Below, piece after piece: positions 34,360-46,375 of a stretch of 64,000 nucleotides of DNA. The notes beneath the pieces are model-generated. The model saw only the letters and a program-made list of their open reading frames with translations. It searched no databases and was not told where the DNA came from. The position numbers and the translations under genes are program-made. Source of the stretch: Isosphaeraceae bacterium (GTDB lineage: Bacteria > Planctomycetota > Planctomycetia > Isosphaerales > Isosphaeraceae). The first letter of the stretch is position 1. Each line of letters begins with the position of its first letter. The DNA lies in the NCBI GenBank assembly GCA_026004735.1, contig BPJS01000001.1, positions 2,739,641 through 2,803,640 of the forward strand. Reading direction: 5' to 3'.

Positions 34360-35962
34360 CTTCGGGGACTTTGTTGGCGACAGCCTGTTCGGCGGCCGTT
34401 TTGGCCTGGGTGGCAGCCTCGAGGGCCTGTTGGGCGGCCATGACCGCCTGGGAAAGCCGATCGACTTCGGCCTGAAGGCCAGCCAGCTCGGCGGCTGCGG
34501 CCTGGGCCGCGGCCTGCGCCGCGGCCGCCTGTTGACGAGCCTGCTCCAAGCGGACGGCAAGCGGGGGCGGGTTGGCGTTCAGGGTGCCCAGAAGGGCCCC
34601 ATCGGCGGCCGAGTTGAGCCGGACCTCGCCGCTGAAGTCCGTGCTCACGATGGCTGAGTCGTCGTGGTTGAAGACAGCGCGGAGGGCGATGTCGGGGAAG
34701 GCGTCGAGCTGGCGGATCGCGCCGCCGTCGCCGTTCCAGAGTTTGATCAGCCGGTCGCGGCCGGCTGTGACGATCCGGCCATCTTTGGCGAACCGGACGG
34801 ACTCGACCCCGCCGCCGTGGGCGCCCCAGTTTTTCACGGCCGAACCGTTTTGCATCTCCCAGAGCCGAACGCTGGCGTCCTCGGAGGCGGAGGCCAGGAC
34901 ATTGGAGTCGGGCCGCCAGGCGACGTCGGTGACCATCGCCGAATGCCCGCGGAGGTCGTAGAATTCGCGGCCGGTCAGGGCCTCCCAGACGACCAGGCCG
35001 CCGTTGCGGTCGCCGGAGGCCAGCAGCACGCCGTCGGGGCTGAAGGCGATGGCGGTGACCCAGTCGGTGTGCTTCTTGCACTCGTAGGCCAGTTCGCCGT
35101 CGGTCGTCTGGTAGACCCGGAGAACCTTGCCCGGACCGCCGAGGGCGATCAGCGAGCGGTCGGGGCTGATGTCGGCGGCCAGGACGGTGTCGTATTCCTT
35201 GCCGACTTCGAAGAGGCGCTGGCCGGTCTTGACGTCCCAGACCACGACCCGGCCCGACTGGCCACCCCGACCGCCGCCGGCCAGCAAGAGGTCGCCATCG
35301 GGGGTGAACCGCAGCACTTCGACATTTCCCTCGGGGAACGGGAGCACGCCGAGCAGCCGCTGGGATTGGGTGTGGTAGAGCAGCACCTGGCGATGGCCGC
35401 CGATGGCCGCCAGCGGCGCCCACGGGCTGTGCGCCAGCCCGCGGACGGCGGGAGGCCGGCTGCTGGTCACCACCGGCTCGGTCGGCAGCGGACCGGGCAT
35501 GGCCGGCTCGCCCGCTGGTTTGCCGATGGCCGAGGGGTCGAGCCGAAACTCCATCTTGGGCTTGGCCTTGACGGCCACGCTGCTTCCCGACGTCTCGGGC
35601 GCGCCCAGCTCGATCCAACGGCGGATCGTCTCGATCTCGGCGTCGGGAAGCTTGGGAGCCATCGGCGGCATGGCCGGCTCTTCCTGGTGGGCCACCAGCA
35701 AGAAGAGCCGAGAGTTGTCCGGGTCGCCCGGCTCGACGACAGCGCCTGAGGCCCCGCCTTGCATCACGGCCGGATAGGCGTCGAGCACCAGCCCGCCTTT
35801 TTTCTTGTCGTTGTTGTGGCAGGCGTTGCATTTGGCCGCGAAGATCGGCGCGACGTGGTCGGCGTAGGTCGTCGGCGTCGGCATCTCCTGGGCGTGATTC
35901 AGGGTGGCGATTCCCAAAATGAGGGCTAGAGCCGGCATGAGCGGCGCGGTTTCCCGATTCAT
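34259..35962 (-). CDS. Secreted cytochrome c / WD40 repeat protein with C-terminal coiled coil
   Basis: The 567-residue protein has a signal peptide (MNRETAPLMPALALILGIATLNHA) and a planctomycete cytochrome domain with CxxCH (CNACH, 45-49), then GGASGAVVEPGDPDNSRLFLLV and EIETIRRWIELGAPE. From about 175 to 450 there are six or seven WD40 blades (RVVVWDVKTGQRL, LVVWEALTGREF, VRLWEMQNGSAV, IKLWNGDGG). An Ala/Glu-rich coiled coil of about 90 residues closes the protein. It is the last gene of the DUF1501-type operon, 40 bp after the DUF1549/DUF1553 gene, and overlaps the end of the GT87-like gene. Confidence 0.9.
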   Translation of the reverse strand: MNRETAPLMPALALILGIATLNHAQEMPTPTTYADHVAPIFAAKCNACHNNDKKKGGLVLDAYPAVMQGGASGAVVEPGDPDNSRLFLLVAHQEEPAMPPMAPKLPDAEIETIRRWIELGAPETSGSSVAVKAKPKMEFRLDPSAIGKPAGEPAMPGPLPTEPVVTSSRPPAVRGLAHSPWAPLAAIGGHRQVLLYHTQSQRLLGVLPFPEGNVEVLRFTPDGDLLLAGGGRGGQSGRVVVWDVKTGQRLFEVGKEYDTVLAADISPDRSLIALGGPGKVLRVYQTTDGELAYECKKHTDWVTAIAFSPDGVLLASGDRNGGLVVWEALTGREFYDLRGHSAMVTDVAWRPDSNVLASASEDASVRLWEMQNGSAVKNWGAHGGGVESVRFAKDGRIVTAGRDRLIKLWNGDGGAIRQLDAFPDIALRAVFNHDDSAIVSTDFSGEVRLNSAADGALLGTLNANPPPLAVRLEQARQQAAAAQAAAQAAAAELAGLQAEVDRLSQAVMAAQQALEAATQAKTAAEQAVANKVPEVNAARARAEQAQAAADALAAEQARQDAAAHAAR

Positions 35963-36002
35963 GAAACTTAATCCGATCTAGGCGGGGTGCAAGGTCGCAG
36001 CC

Positions 36003-38441
<2,439 letters not shown>

Positions 38442-38617
38442 GGCGGTCTCTCGCAAGCAGGTCCGATGCGGCGCCCAAGGCAACCACCGACCCAGCGCGT
38501 TCGCCTCAATGCGCCGGCTGGATTCGGGGGAACGGCTCCGGGCTGCCGAGCTGTCGCTGAATGGGACGGGCCCCGACGCCCCGGGCGTCGGGCTGCTCTG
38601 ATCCTGACGTGTTGCGG

Positions 38618-41038
38618 TCATTTGCCTGCCGCCCGGGCGGCGGCCTCCTGGCGGAGCTGCTCCAACCGCGAGAGGGGCTTGGCGGCTGGCTCGGCCGGCT
38701 TGGGGGCATCAGCGGCAGGCGGCGGGGAATCGGCCTTGGGCGCGATCGGCACATCGACCCGCAGCGCGCCGGTGCCGAGGTTGTGCGTGATCGGCTCACC
38801 GTTCTCGGTGATGACGACCTGACAAAACAGGCTGGCGTGGTTGCCGGCAGGTGTGTCGGGCCGGGTCACGATGCGGAAGATCATCTGGTCGACGTCCTTG
38901 GTGATCCGCTTGGCCTCGGTGGTGGCGTTGTTGGGCAGCCCGAGGAGCGTCACCTGAGCCTCGCCCTCCCAGTCCCGCGCCTTGTTGACCTGGACGGCCA
39001 GGTCGGTTTCCCGCCCTTGTTCGCAGGCGGTGTTGTTGAAGGAGAGGGTCAGATAGGGCTGGTCGATGCGGAGCGTAAAGAGCTGCGATGAGACCCGGAT
39101 TGGTCCGGTCGGGCCGGTTGCGTCGCCATGGACGACCAGTTTCCAGGCCCGGGCCTCGGCACCACCGGCGTTCATCGGGATCAGGGCTTCGGACTGGCCC
39201 TCAGGAATCTGGACCGCTCCTGATGCGCCGACACCCGGCGGCAGCCAGGGGAAATAGACCGCGATCGGCGCTGTGAAACCCTCTTTACGCCGAGCCACGA
39301 CCTTCAGGTTCATCGTTCCGCTGTTGACCAGCGGCACCTTGGGCTCGACGACTTCGATCTCGTAGGGCGCCTCCTCGGTCACCACCACCGCCAACCGGTC
39401 CACGTCGCGGGACCAGAAGTCGACGTTGTTGGCTCCGAAGACGAGGACGCTGTGGTGGTTGAAGTCGCAGGCGGCCAATTGGAGGGCGTCGTCGGCGGGC
39501 CGGCCCACAAACCGCGTGAGCATCCCGCCCAGGGGTGCGTCAGCCTGGGCTTTGAGCAGGACCGGCACAACCGGCTGGCTGGCCGGCATCAGGTCCGACT
39601 CCGCCTCGACGCCCGGGGGAAGGGCCTCGGGCTGGACCCGCAGGTCGCCGCTCCAGTCGCTCCGGCTGGCGTAGATCAGGATCGCCTGCCGGTTGCCACG
39701 TGGAATCGCCGCGGAGACGTTGGGGATGCCGATCGCCGCCTGCTCGCTCGGGGGATACAAGGTGAGCTTCGGCTCGACAGGAGTCAGCTCGATCCGATAG
39801 ACGTAGGCGGGGCCGCCCTGGCGGAGTTGGTCGTGCACCCAGACGACGTAGTCGCCATCGTCCGGCGCCGTGAACCGGATCGAACTGTCAGGCCCGACGC
39901 TATCGTCGGCCCCGGCGATGTACGGCCCGCCCAGCTTCATGACGTGGAGCACCGGGTCGAGCGGCGAGCGCAGCCGCCGCGCGTAGCACTGGATGTCCCA
40001 GACTTGCCCCTTCTTGGCCGTGAACCGGAAGAAGTCCTGATCTCCGGCCCGTTCGATGATTCCGTTCAACGCCCTGGGAGGTTCAAACGGCGTCGCCTGC
40101 TCGGCGGAATCGTTGGGTTCGCCTTCCAGAACGTTGTCCAGGCTCGAAAGTCGAAACGGCTGAGGAAACGGTGCCTGACCGTGCTCGTCTTGGGCATAGA
40201 GGGCAAAGGTGGGGTCGGGAGCCGACGGCAGGGTCAGCTCCTCGGTGCGTTCCCCAGCCGGGTCGCCGATCCAGCGGAGCGCGACGGTCTGGCCCAACTT
40301 GCCTCCCGCCGGGAAGACGGCCGTCGGCCGGGGGAATTCGCCCACATGCAACCGATACAGGCAGGCACCGTTGCCCACGTAGGCGCTTTCGCGCACCTGA
40401 ATGATGTAGGTCCCATCCTCGGGGGCGACCAGGGAGGCCAGGCCGTCGACCCGCACCAGGGTGGCGTCGTCGGAGGACGCCAGCTCGAACCGCTGGGCGT
40501 TCAGAATGGCCACGTAGGGGTCGAAGTGGGTGATGCCGAGCCGTAGGCCCTCGACCTCGACGGTGATCCGCTGTCCGCGTTTGGCCTCGATGGCGAAGTA
40601 GTCGACGTCTTCATTCTCGGCGACGCCGTTGACGACCGTTCCCAGGGCGATCGGCTGGGGCGCGGCGAAGTCATTGTTCGGCTCGACCTCCTGAATCTCG
40701 GGATAGAGGCCGACGCTGAAGGTCCGCAACTCCGAGACGCCTGTTGCTGTCCGCAATCGCAGGTCGTAAAGCCCAGGCCGCGCATCGGCCGCGATCCGAA
40801 GCCGCGCTTGAACCGTGTTGTCGTCGAGCTTGGTGATCGAGAGCGTCTCGATTCCGGGCTGATACCAGAGAATCTCCTGAGCGTCGCCCAGCCGGGCCCC
40901 GGAGAGCCTGACGTCGAGTTCCGTCCCGCGCTGGCCGCCCGGTGGCCGGATGGCACTGAGCGCGGGCGTCGAGCCCTGAGCTGGAATTACCCCGCCGCAG
41001 ATGACTAGGCCAATCAGTCCAAGAAAGGCGCGTCGCAT
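38618..41038 (-). CDS. Secreted PPC-repeat protein of the DUF1501 operon
   Basis: The 806-residue exported protein begins with a signal peptide (MRRAFLGLIGLVICGGVIPAQG) and an IPT/TIG-like domain (AIRPPGGQRGTELDVRLSGARL). Two bacterial pre-peptidase C-terminal domains follow: EVEPNNDFAAPQPIALGTVVNG ... DVDYFAIEAKRGQRITVEVEG, and EGEPNDSAEQATPFEPPRALNGIIERAGDQDFFRFTAKKGQVWDI. The C-terminal half is a chain of Ig-like beta-domains, and the tail is Pro/Ala-rich and helical (PPPAADAPKPAEPAAK ... LEQLRQEAAARAAG). It lies between the DUF1501 and DUF1549/DUF1553 genes, where planctomycetes usually have such a protein. Likely a surface or periplasmic binding scaffold. Confidence 0.9.
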   Translation of the reverse strand: MRRAFLGLIGLVICGGVIPAQGSTPALSAIRPPGGQRGTELDVRLSGARLGDAQEILWYQPGIETLSITKLDDNTVQARLRIAADARPGLYDLRLRTATGVSELRTFSVGLYPEIQEVEPNNDFAAPQPIALGTVVNGVAENEDVDYFAIEAKRGQRITVEVEGLRLGITHFDPYVAILNAQRFELASSDDATLVRVDGLASLVAPEDGTYIIQVRESAYVGNGACLYRLHVGEFPRPTAVFPAGGKLGQTVALRWIGDPAGERTEELTLPSAPDPTFALYAQDEHGQAPFPQPFRLSSLDNVLEGEPNDSAEQATPFEPPRALNGIIERAGDQDFFRFTAKKGQVWDIQCYARRLRSPLDPVLHVMKLGGPYIAGADDSVGPDSSIRFTAPDDGDYVVWVHDQLRQGGPAYVYRIELTPVEPKLTLYPPSEQAAIGIPNVSAAIPRGNRQAILIYASRSDWSGDLRVQPEALPPGVEAESDLMPASQPVVPVLLKAQADAPLGGMLTRFVGRPADDALQLAACDFNHHSVLVFGANNVDFWSRDVDRLAVVVTEEAPYEIEVVEPKVPLVNSGTMNLKVVARRKEGFTAPIAVYFPWLPPGVGASGAVQIPEGQSEALIPMNAGGAEARAWKLVVHGDATGPTGPIRVSSQLFTLRIDQPYLTLSFNNTACEQGRETDLAVQVNKARDWEGEAQVTLLGLPNNATTEAKRITKDVDQMIFRIVTRPDTPAGNHASLFCQVVITENGEPITHNLGTGALRVDVPIAPKADSPPPAADAPKPAEPAAKPLSRLEQLRQEAAARAAGK

Positions 41039-41148
41039 ACTTTGGATGGCTCGATTGGTTCAACCGTCTGAGCGGGCAAACGGGGAGGTATCGCGGCCGG
41101 AATGCTCCCGGCGCGGCCCGGAAACGGCTCGGGTTGGGAGACGACAGA

Positions 41149-42465
41149 CTAGGCGAGCAACTCTGTCCGCACCGTGCCGCCATCGACGATTTCGATCGGA
41201 CGCGGCCCGGGGGCAATCAACTCCTTGTCGGCGACGATTCCGAGTTGGTGGTAAATCGTGGTAGCCAGATCCTCGGGTCCGATGGGGTCCCGGTCCGGTT
41301 CGCTGGCGGTCGCGTTCGAGGCGCCGTGGATGTAACCCCGCTTGATCCCTCCACCGGCCAGGACCACGCTGAAGACCTTGGGCCAGTGATCCCGACCGGC
41401 CGTTCCGTTGATCTTGGGCGTACGGCCGAATTCGGTCGAGACCATGACCAGCGTCCGGTCCAGCAACCCCCGATTCTCCAGGTCGGTGATCAGCGTGGCG
41501 AACGCCTGATCGAAGGCAGGCATCTGGGCACGCATCCCCGGAGTGATCTGGTTGTGCATGTCCCAGCCGCCATACTGGAGCACGACGAACCGGACGCCGG
41601 CCTCGACCAGCCGCCGCGCCATCAGCATCCGCTGACCGGCTTCGTTGCGGCCGTAAGCGTCGCGCAGTTCGGCCGGCTCGGCGTCGATATTGAACGCCTC
41701 GCGCGCCTTCTCCGAGCTGATCAGGCTGTAGGCCCGCTCGTAGAAGGTGTCCATCGCGGTCAGACTGTCAGACTTCTCCTTGGCGCGGAAATGCTCGTTG
41801 ACGGCGTCAAGGACCGTCCGTCGGGTGGCAAAACGGCGCTCGTCCACGCCGCCTGGAAGGGCCAGGTCTTGGACCCGGAAACCCGGGCTTGCCGGGTCGG
41901 CTCCCAGCGAGAACGGAGAGAAGGCCGAGCTCAGATAGCCCGTCCCCGCGTAGACGTTAGGCTGGCTTGGCACACAGACATAGGGCGGCAGATTATTCCG
42001 CGGGCCGTACTCGTGGGCGACCACGCTCCCCATGCTGGGGTAGAGGATGGCCGGGCTGGGCTTGTAGCCCGTGAACATGTTGTGGGTGCCCCGTTCGTGG
42101 GCGGCCTCGCCGTGGGTCATTGCCCGAATGACCGTGATTTTGTCGGCAATCTGGGCGGTTTTTGGCAGAGTCTCGGAAAAGACCTCGCCCGGAATCTTGG
42201 TGGCGATCGAGCCCAGTTCGCCCCGGTATTCGACGGGAGCGTAGGGCTTGGGATCAAACGATTCCTGATGGGCAATCCCCCCGGGCAGGAAGATGTGGAT
42301 CACCGAATCGGCCTTGGCCTCGATCGCGTCGTAGTGCTTTTGATCGGCCCGCGCTCGCAGCCGAAGAAAGTCGGCCAAAGTCAGCCCGAAGCCGAACGTG
42401 CCGACCGTCAGGAATCCGCGTCGGCTGAACAGAGGCATCCGCGCGCTAGGACCGGCCATCGCCAT
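41149..42465 (-). CDS. DUF1501 family protein, Tat-exported
   Basis: The 438-residue protein has a twin-arginine signal (SRRGFLTVGTFGFGLTLADFLRL) and the DUF1501 core. SVIHIFLPGGIAHQESFDPKP, VIRAMTHGEAAHERGTHNMFTG, VRFVVLQYGGWDMHNQI, LVMVSTEFGRTPKINGTAGRDHW and VFSVVLAGGGIKRGYIHG recall alkaline-phosphatase/sulfatase-superfamily metal sites (Asp, His, Glu). A second ATG six bases on (42459) fits the ribosome site GAGGGAGAG better. It is the first gene of the minus-strand run reaching to 34259. The substrate of this family is not known. Confidence 0.95.
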   Translation of the reverse strand: MAMAGPSARMPLFSRRGFLTVGTFGFGLTLADFLRLRARADQKHYDAIEAKADSVIHIFLPGGIAHQESFDPKPYAPVEYRGELGSIATKIPGEVFSETLPKTAQIADKITVIRAMTHGEAAHERGTHNMFTGYKPSPAILYPSMGSVVAHEYGPRNNLPPYVCVPSQPNVYAGTGYLSSAFSPFSLGADPASPGFRVQDLALPGGVDERRFATRRTVLDAVNEHFRAKEKSDSLTAMDTFYERAYSLISSEKAREAFNIDAEPAELRDAYGRNEAGQRMLMARRLVEAGVRFVVLQYGGWDMHNQITPGMRAQMPAFDQAFATLITDLENRGLLDRTLVMVSTEFGRTPKINGTAGRDHWPKVFSVVLAGGGIKRGYIHGASNATASEPDRDPIGPEDLATTIYHQLGIVADKELIAPGPRPIEIVDGGTVRTELLA

Positions 42466-42888
42466 ACTCTCCCTCGGTGGCTTGTTGAACGGGGGCAGGG
42501 CCCCGGCAGAAACGTGCCGTGCACCAGCATACTATCGGGGACCTTCGATCGTCTTCCGGCGGGGGACGGCCCGCAACCGGCTGGGGCAGGGGCGAGCCAG
42601 GGCGGGGCGTTGCAGGTGGGCGGCGGTTCGCGGGCGAACCGGCCGATGGGGAAGGCGTGAGAAGCCCTTTCGGGCCGGAGGAGCTGGCTGAATCGAACCG
42701 GGCCGACGATGCGGATCCATCACAGGCGATTCACCCAGAACTGATGATTGTTTAACAAATGCCCGATCGCCTCGCAAGGGAATACGTCGGAATGCGGCCG
42801 CGGTGTTGGCGCGTGGCGACAGGCCGGTCGGGCCGGTAAAGTCACCCCTGGTCCCTGCGCTGGTTGGCCAGGGATGGGAGGCCGGGCG
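42466..42888. other. 423-bp divergent intergenic region (DUF1501 operon / M1 peptidase)
   Basis: No gene is evident; open frames here are high-GC chance frames. It must contain the promoters of the DUF1501 operon (leftward) and of the aminopeptidase (rightward). The most distinctive stretch is an AT-rich patch with the inverted repeat TTGTT-T-AACAA at 42748-42758 in GC-rich surroundings, a possible operator. No sigma-70 pair could be assigned with confidence. Confidence 0.4.
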
Positions 42889-44790
42889 ATGTTTGGGCGA
42901 CCGTGGTGCGCGGCGATGGTCGGGTTTATCGGGATCGCGGCGAATTGGGCGGCGGCCGACCCAAACCGGCCCGACCCTCACAGCCTGAGCCGGCCGGACC
43001 AGGTCCGCGTCACGCACCTCGACTGGTCGATGACGGTGGATTTCCAGACGAGGACTCTGCGTGGCTCGGCGAGCTGGCACATCGTCCGAGAGCCTGGCTG
43101 CCCGCCCGAGGCTCCGCTCATTCTGGACACCCGGGGCCTGCGGATCCGTGAGGTTCGGGCGATCGCCGCGGCGGGCGCGGCTCCCCGCACCGTCCCTTAT
43201 CGGCTGGGGCCGGTCGATCCGCTCCTGGGTGCGCCGCTGGTGATCGAGATCCCGGCCGACACCACAACGGTGGTCGTTGCGTACGAGACCTCACCCGAAG
43301 CCAGCGCGTTGCAGTGGGTGGCCCCGGAGGGTACGGCGGGTAAGCGGCATCCGTTCCTGTACAGCCAATGCCAGGCCATCCATGCGCGGTCGTTGCTTCC
43401 GTGTCAGGATTCACCCCGCGTCCGGTTCACCTACGAGGCGACCCTGGTCGCGCCGGCCCATCTGAAGGCGGTGATGGCCGCCGAGGGTCCTCGTCCTGGG
43501 CCAAGGCCGGAGGGCCGGGACGCGGATGACCGTGAGGCTGCCCACCAGTTCGTGATGGAGCATCCGATCCCCAGCTATCTGGTTGCGTTGGCCGTGGGGG
43601 ATCTTGAGTTTCGCTCGCTGGGCGAGCGCACCGGAGTCTGGGCGGAGCCGGCGACCCTCGAGCGGGCGGCCTTCGAGTTTGCCGACGTCGAGGCGATGCT
43701 GGCGGCTGCGGAGCGTCGCTTCGGTCCGTACCGCTGGGGCCGCTACGACATTCTTGTGTTGCCTCCCAGCTTTCCCTACGGAGGCATGGAAAACCCCCGG
43801 CTGACCTTCGCGACGCCCACCGTGCTGGCCGGCGACCGCTCTCAGGTTGCCCTGATCGCTCATGAACTGGCGCATTCCTGGTCTGGCAACCTCGTGACCA
43901 ACGCCACCTGGGCCGATTTTTGGCTCAATGAAGGATTTACGGTCTACCTGGAGCGGCGGATCGTGGCCGACGTTTTCGGCGAGCGGAGGGCCGCGATGGA
44001 GTCGGTCCTGGGTCTGGGCGAGCTTGAGGATGCCTTGGCCAAGCTGCCTCCCCGAGATCAGATCCTGAACCCGGATCTGACCGGTCGCGACCCGGACGAG
44101 AGCGTCACGCCGATCGCCTACGAAAAAGGCGCGTTGTTCCTCGAGACCCTGGCCGCACGGCTCGGCCGCGACCGTGTCCAGGCGTTTCTCAAAAACTACT
44201 TCGACCAGTTTGCGTTTCGCTCGATCACGACGGCCCAGTTTGAAGACTATCTGCGCGCGGAGCTGTTCCGGGGCGGGCCGCCGCCGGTCGACCTTCAGGC
44301 CTGGATCCACCAGCCCGGTCTACCGGCCGATGCGGCCCGGCCGGCCAGTGCGCGGTTCGACCAGATCGCCGCTCTGGCGCGGCGTTGGTTCACCGGCGAA
44401 CTCGACGCGGCTCAGCTCGATACCGCCGACTGGACGACGCTCGAATGGCTTCACTTCCTCCGTTCGCTCCCGCCCGAGCTGAACGCCGAGCAGATGGCCG
44501 CGCTCGATTCGGTGTTTCGGCTGACGGAGAGCGGCAACGCCGAGATCGCCTGCCAGTGGCTCGAGATGGCCATCCGCGCCGGCTACCGTGCTGCGGATGG
44601 GCGGTTGGAAGAGTTTCTAAGCTCGGTCGGCCGCCGCAAGTTTTTGATGCCGCTCTACGAGGCCCTGTTGACGGTCCCGGGCGGCCGGGAACGCGCTGAG
44701 CGGATCTTCGAGCAGGCCCGCGCCGGTTATCATCCGATCGCCGTCGAGAGCATCCAGAAACGGATTGCGCAGCCGTCCCCTCCCTCCTGA
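42889..44790 (+). CDS. Secreted M1 family aminopeptidase (LTA4-hydrolase-like)
   Basis: The start is ATG 42889 with GGGAGG 7 nt upstream and a signal peptide directly after it (MFGRPWCAAMVGFIGIAANWAAA); the open frame from 42748 has no such features. The 633-residue protein shows QCQAIHARSLLPCQDSP, PYGGMENPRLTFATP (GxMEN, 298-302), the zinc site HELAHSW (His325, Glu326, His329) and the third ligand Glu348 in WLNEGFTVYLERR, spaced HExxH-18-E. The closing helical domain resembles LTA4 hydrolase. It should remove N-terminal residues from extracytoplasmic peptides. Confidence 0.94.
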   Translation: MFGRPWCAAMVGFIGIAANWAAADPNRPDPHSLSRPDQVRVTHLDWSMTVDFQTRTLRGSASWHIVREPGCPPEAPLILDTRGLRIREVRAIAAAGAAPRTVPYRLGPVDPLLGAPLVIEIPADTTTVVVAYETSPEASALQWVAPEGTAGKRHPFLYSQCQAIHARSLLPCQDSPRVRFTYEATLVAPAHLKAVMAAEGPRPGPRPEGRDADDREAAHQFVMEHPIPSYLVALAVGDLEFRSLGERTGVWAEPATLERAAFEFADVEAMLAAAERRFGPYRWGRYDILVLPPSFPYGGMENPRLTFATPTVLAGDRSQVALIAHELAHSWSGNLVTNATWADFWLNEGFTVYLERRIVADVFGERRAAMESVLGLGELEDALAKLPPRDQILNPDLTGRDPDESVTPIAYEKGALFLETLAARLGRDRVQAFLKNYFDQFAFRSITTAQFEDYLRAELFRGGPPPVDLQAWIHQPGLPADAARPASARFDQIAALARRWFTGELDAAQLDTADWTTLEWLHFLRSLPPELNAEQMAALDSVFRLTESGNAEIACQWLEMAIRAGYRAADGRLEEFLSSVGRRKFLMPLYEALLTVPGGRERAERIFEQARAGYHPIAVESIQKRIAQPSPPS

Positions 44791-44863
44791 CCGACTCTGG
44801 CAAAAATTGGGGCGCGTGGCGCCATCCGACTCGAGGATTGCTCGTCCCCTGCTGGAGCCGGAC

Positions 44864-45895
44864 ATGAAGGCATCGCAACGTCCTCGTCCGCTGGAAGTGA
44901 CGGTCATTGGCTCCTGGTCGTTCCCCGGCTGGTATGAAGAGTTGGTCCGCCAGGCAGCGCGGCCGGACAGCCCGTACGGCCCGGCCGACCGTGCCGAGGC
45001 CGTCGAGGACGCGATCCGTCTGGCCATCGCCGACCAGCGTCATGCTGGCCTGGACCGGATCACCGACGGAGAGATGCAGCGCGTCGACTTCAATCTGGGG
45101 TTTTACGACTGGTTGAGCGGGCTGGAGCCAATACCGGTGGCCCGTCGACTCGGCCCTCCGGCGCACGACCAGCGGAGCAAGTATCGCGCCGTCGCGCCGA
45201 TTGCCGCGCCGCGCGGGCTGGGCACGGTCGCCGAATTTCGCCGGTTTCGCGCGCTTGAGCCGGGCCTGCCCAGCAAGATGCCTGTCCCGGGGCCATTCAC
45301 TCTGGCCGGCTGCATCCAGGGCGGGGAAATCTACGGCGACCGACGCGAGATCACCGAGGCCCTGATCCCGATCGTCAACGCCGAACTCAAGGCGCTGGTC
45401 GCCGCGGGGGCCGATTTCCTCCAACTCGACGAACCGAGCTTTGCCTGCCACCCGGCCGAGGCCGATTATTTTCTCGACGTCATCGCCCGCACGGTCGCCG
45501 GCGTCGAGGCGTACCTGAGCTTGCACTTGTGTTTCGGCAACTACCGCGCCCGCGCCGTCGGCTGGCGGAGCTATCGCCCACTGTTTCCCCAAGTTGGACA
45601 AACGGCCGTCGATCAACTGGCCCTCGAATTTGCCAGCCGCGAGATGGCGGAGGTCGAGCTGCTCGCCGAGCTACCCGAGGACAAAGATGTGGCCGTCGGC
45701 TTAGTCGACGTCAAGAACACCTGGATCGAGCCACCAGATCTGGTGGCCCAGCGCTTGCGCCAGGTGCTCCGCCATGTAACGCCTGAGCGTGTGTCGATCA
45801 CGCCCGACTGCGGCTTCAGTCAGACAGCCCGCCATGTGGCCATCGCCAAGGCCAAAGCGATGGTCGAGGGGGTCCGGATGGTCCGCGGCGGCTGA
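44864..45895 (+). CDS. Cobalamin-independent methionine synthase C-terminal-like protein
   Basis: From ATG 44864 (GGAG 6 nt upstream) the protein is 343 residues, i.e. only the catalytic half of MetE. It has VIGSWSFPGWY at the start, GLDRITDGEMQRVDF, the substrate loop KMPVPGPFTLAG, DFLQLDEPSFAC and the zinc ligands in LSLHLCFGNYR (His, Cys) and SITPDCGFSQTAR (Cys). It lacks the N-terminal barrel that binds polyglutamated folate in E. coli MetE, so the methyl donor may differ, as in archaeal MetE-like core enzymes. It lies 73 bp after the aminopeptidase gene. Confidence 0.88.
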   Translation: MKASQRPRPLEVTVIGSWSFPGWYEELVRQAARPDSPYGPADRAEAVEDAIRLAIADQRHAGLDRITDGEMQRVDFNLGFYDWLSGLEPIPVARRLGPPAHDQRSKYRAVAPIAAPRGLGTVAEFRRFRALEPGLPSKMPVPGPFTLAGCIQGGEIYGDRREITEALIPIVNAELKALVAAGADFLQLDEPSFACHPAEADYFLDVIARTVAGVEAYLSLHLCFGNYRARAVGWRSYRPLFPQVGQTAVDQLALEFASREMAEVELLAELPEDKDVAVGLVDVKNTWIEPPDLVAQRLRQVLRHVTPERVSITPDCGFSQTARHVAIAKAKAMVEGVRMVRGG

Positions 45896-46118
45896 GCGTC
45901 CGGACAAACGCGCTGGCAGCCGCGCGGGAGCCGGAGCGCGGCGATCGCTCCGAAACAAGCCGCCGACGTGCGGCCGGGCCGGACCAAGAAACGGGGATGG
46001 TCCACCGCGGCCTGGTTTTGGCTCATCGCCGCTTGAGGGTCGTTCCTGTTTGACTTGGGCCGATGCGCTGGGTCAGCATGAAGAGAGAGAATGATTCAGT
46101 GTGCGAAGGGAGGGTGTC

Positions 46119-46364
46119 ATGGCACGCCGCAAAGGAAGGCTGATCCAATCGCCTTCGATCTTCATCGACAACGTCAGCTACGACCTCGAAGAGGATCTTC
46201 ACGGCAAGGTGACGTCGGGCAGTTTCGAGGTCGTCGTGGGCGTCGAGCTTCAACCTGGCCAGTATCGGGTAGAGCTGGAGGACGGCCGATCGGGCCTGGT
46301 GTCCGTCACCGGATACAATCCCGTCAGCACTCAGGGTCGGTTCGAGGTGATCGAAGGGTTCTGA
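46119..46364 (+). CDS. Small hypothetical protein
   Basis: An 81-residue product from ATG 46119, behind the strong ribosome site AAGGGAGGG. A basic N-terminus (MARRKGRLIQSPSIF) is followed by a beta-rich stretch (SFEVVVGVELQPGQYRVELEDGRSGLVSVTGYNP). No signal peptide or membrane segment. I recognise no family; composition suggests a small nucleic-acid- or ligand-binding barrel, but this is only an impression. It ends 11 bp from the end of the convergent channel gene. Confidence 0.6.
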   Translation: MARRKGRLIQSPSIFIDNVSYDLEEDLHGKVTSGSFEVVVGVELQPGQYRVELEDGRSGLVSVTGYNPVSTQGRFEVIEGF

Positions 46365-46375
46365 TCTGGGGAGGC

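Noticed and set aside
33007..34560. Minus-strand frame of 517 codons
   Set aside because: Antisense to the GT87-like gene; Arg/Pro/Gln-rich and no domain.
34335..35831. Minus-strand frame of 498 codons inside the WD40/cytochrome gene
   Set aside because: It is an alternative frame of the same strand, Arg-rich and without motifs; the WD40/CxxCH frame is clearly the gene.
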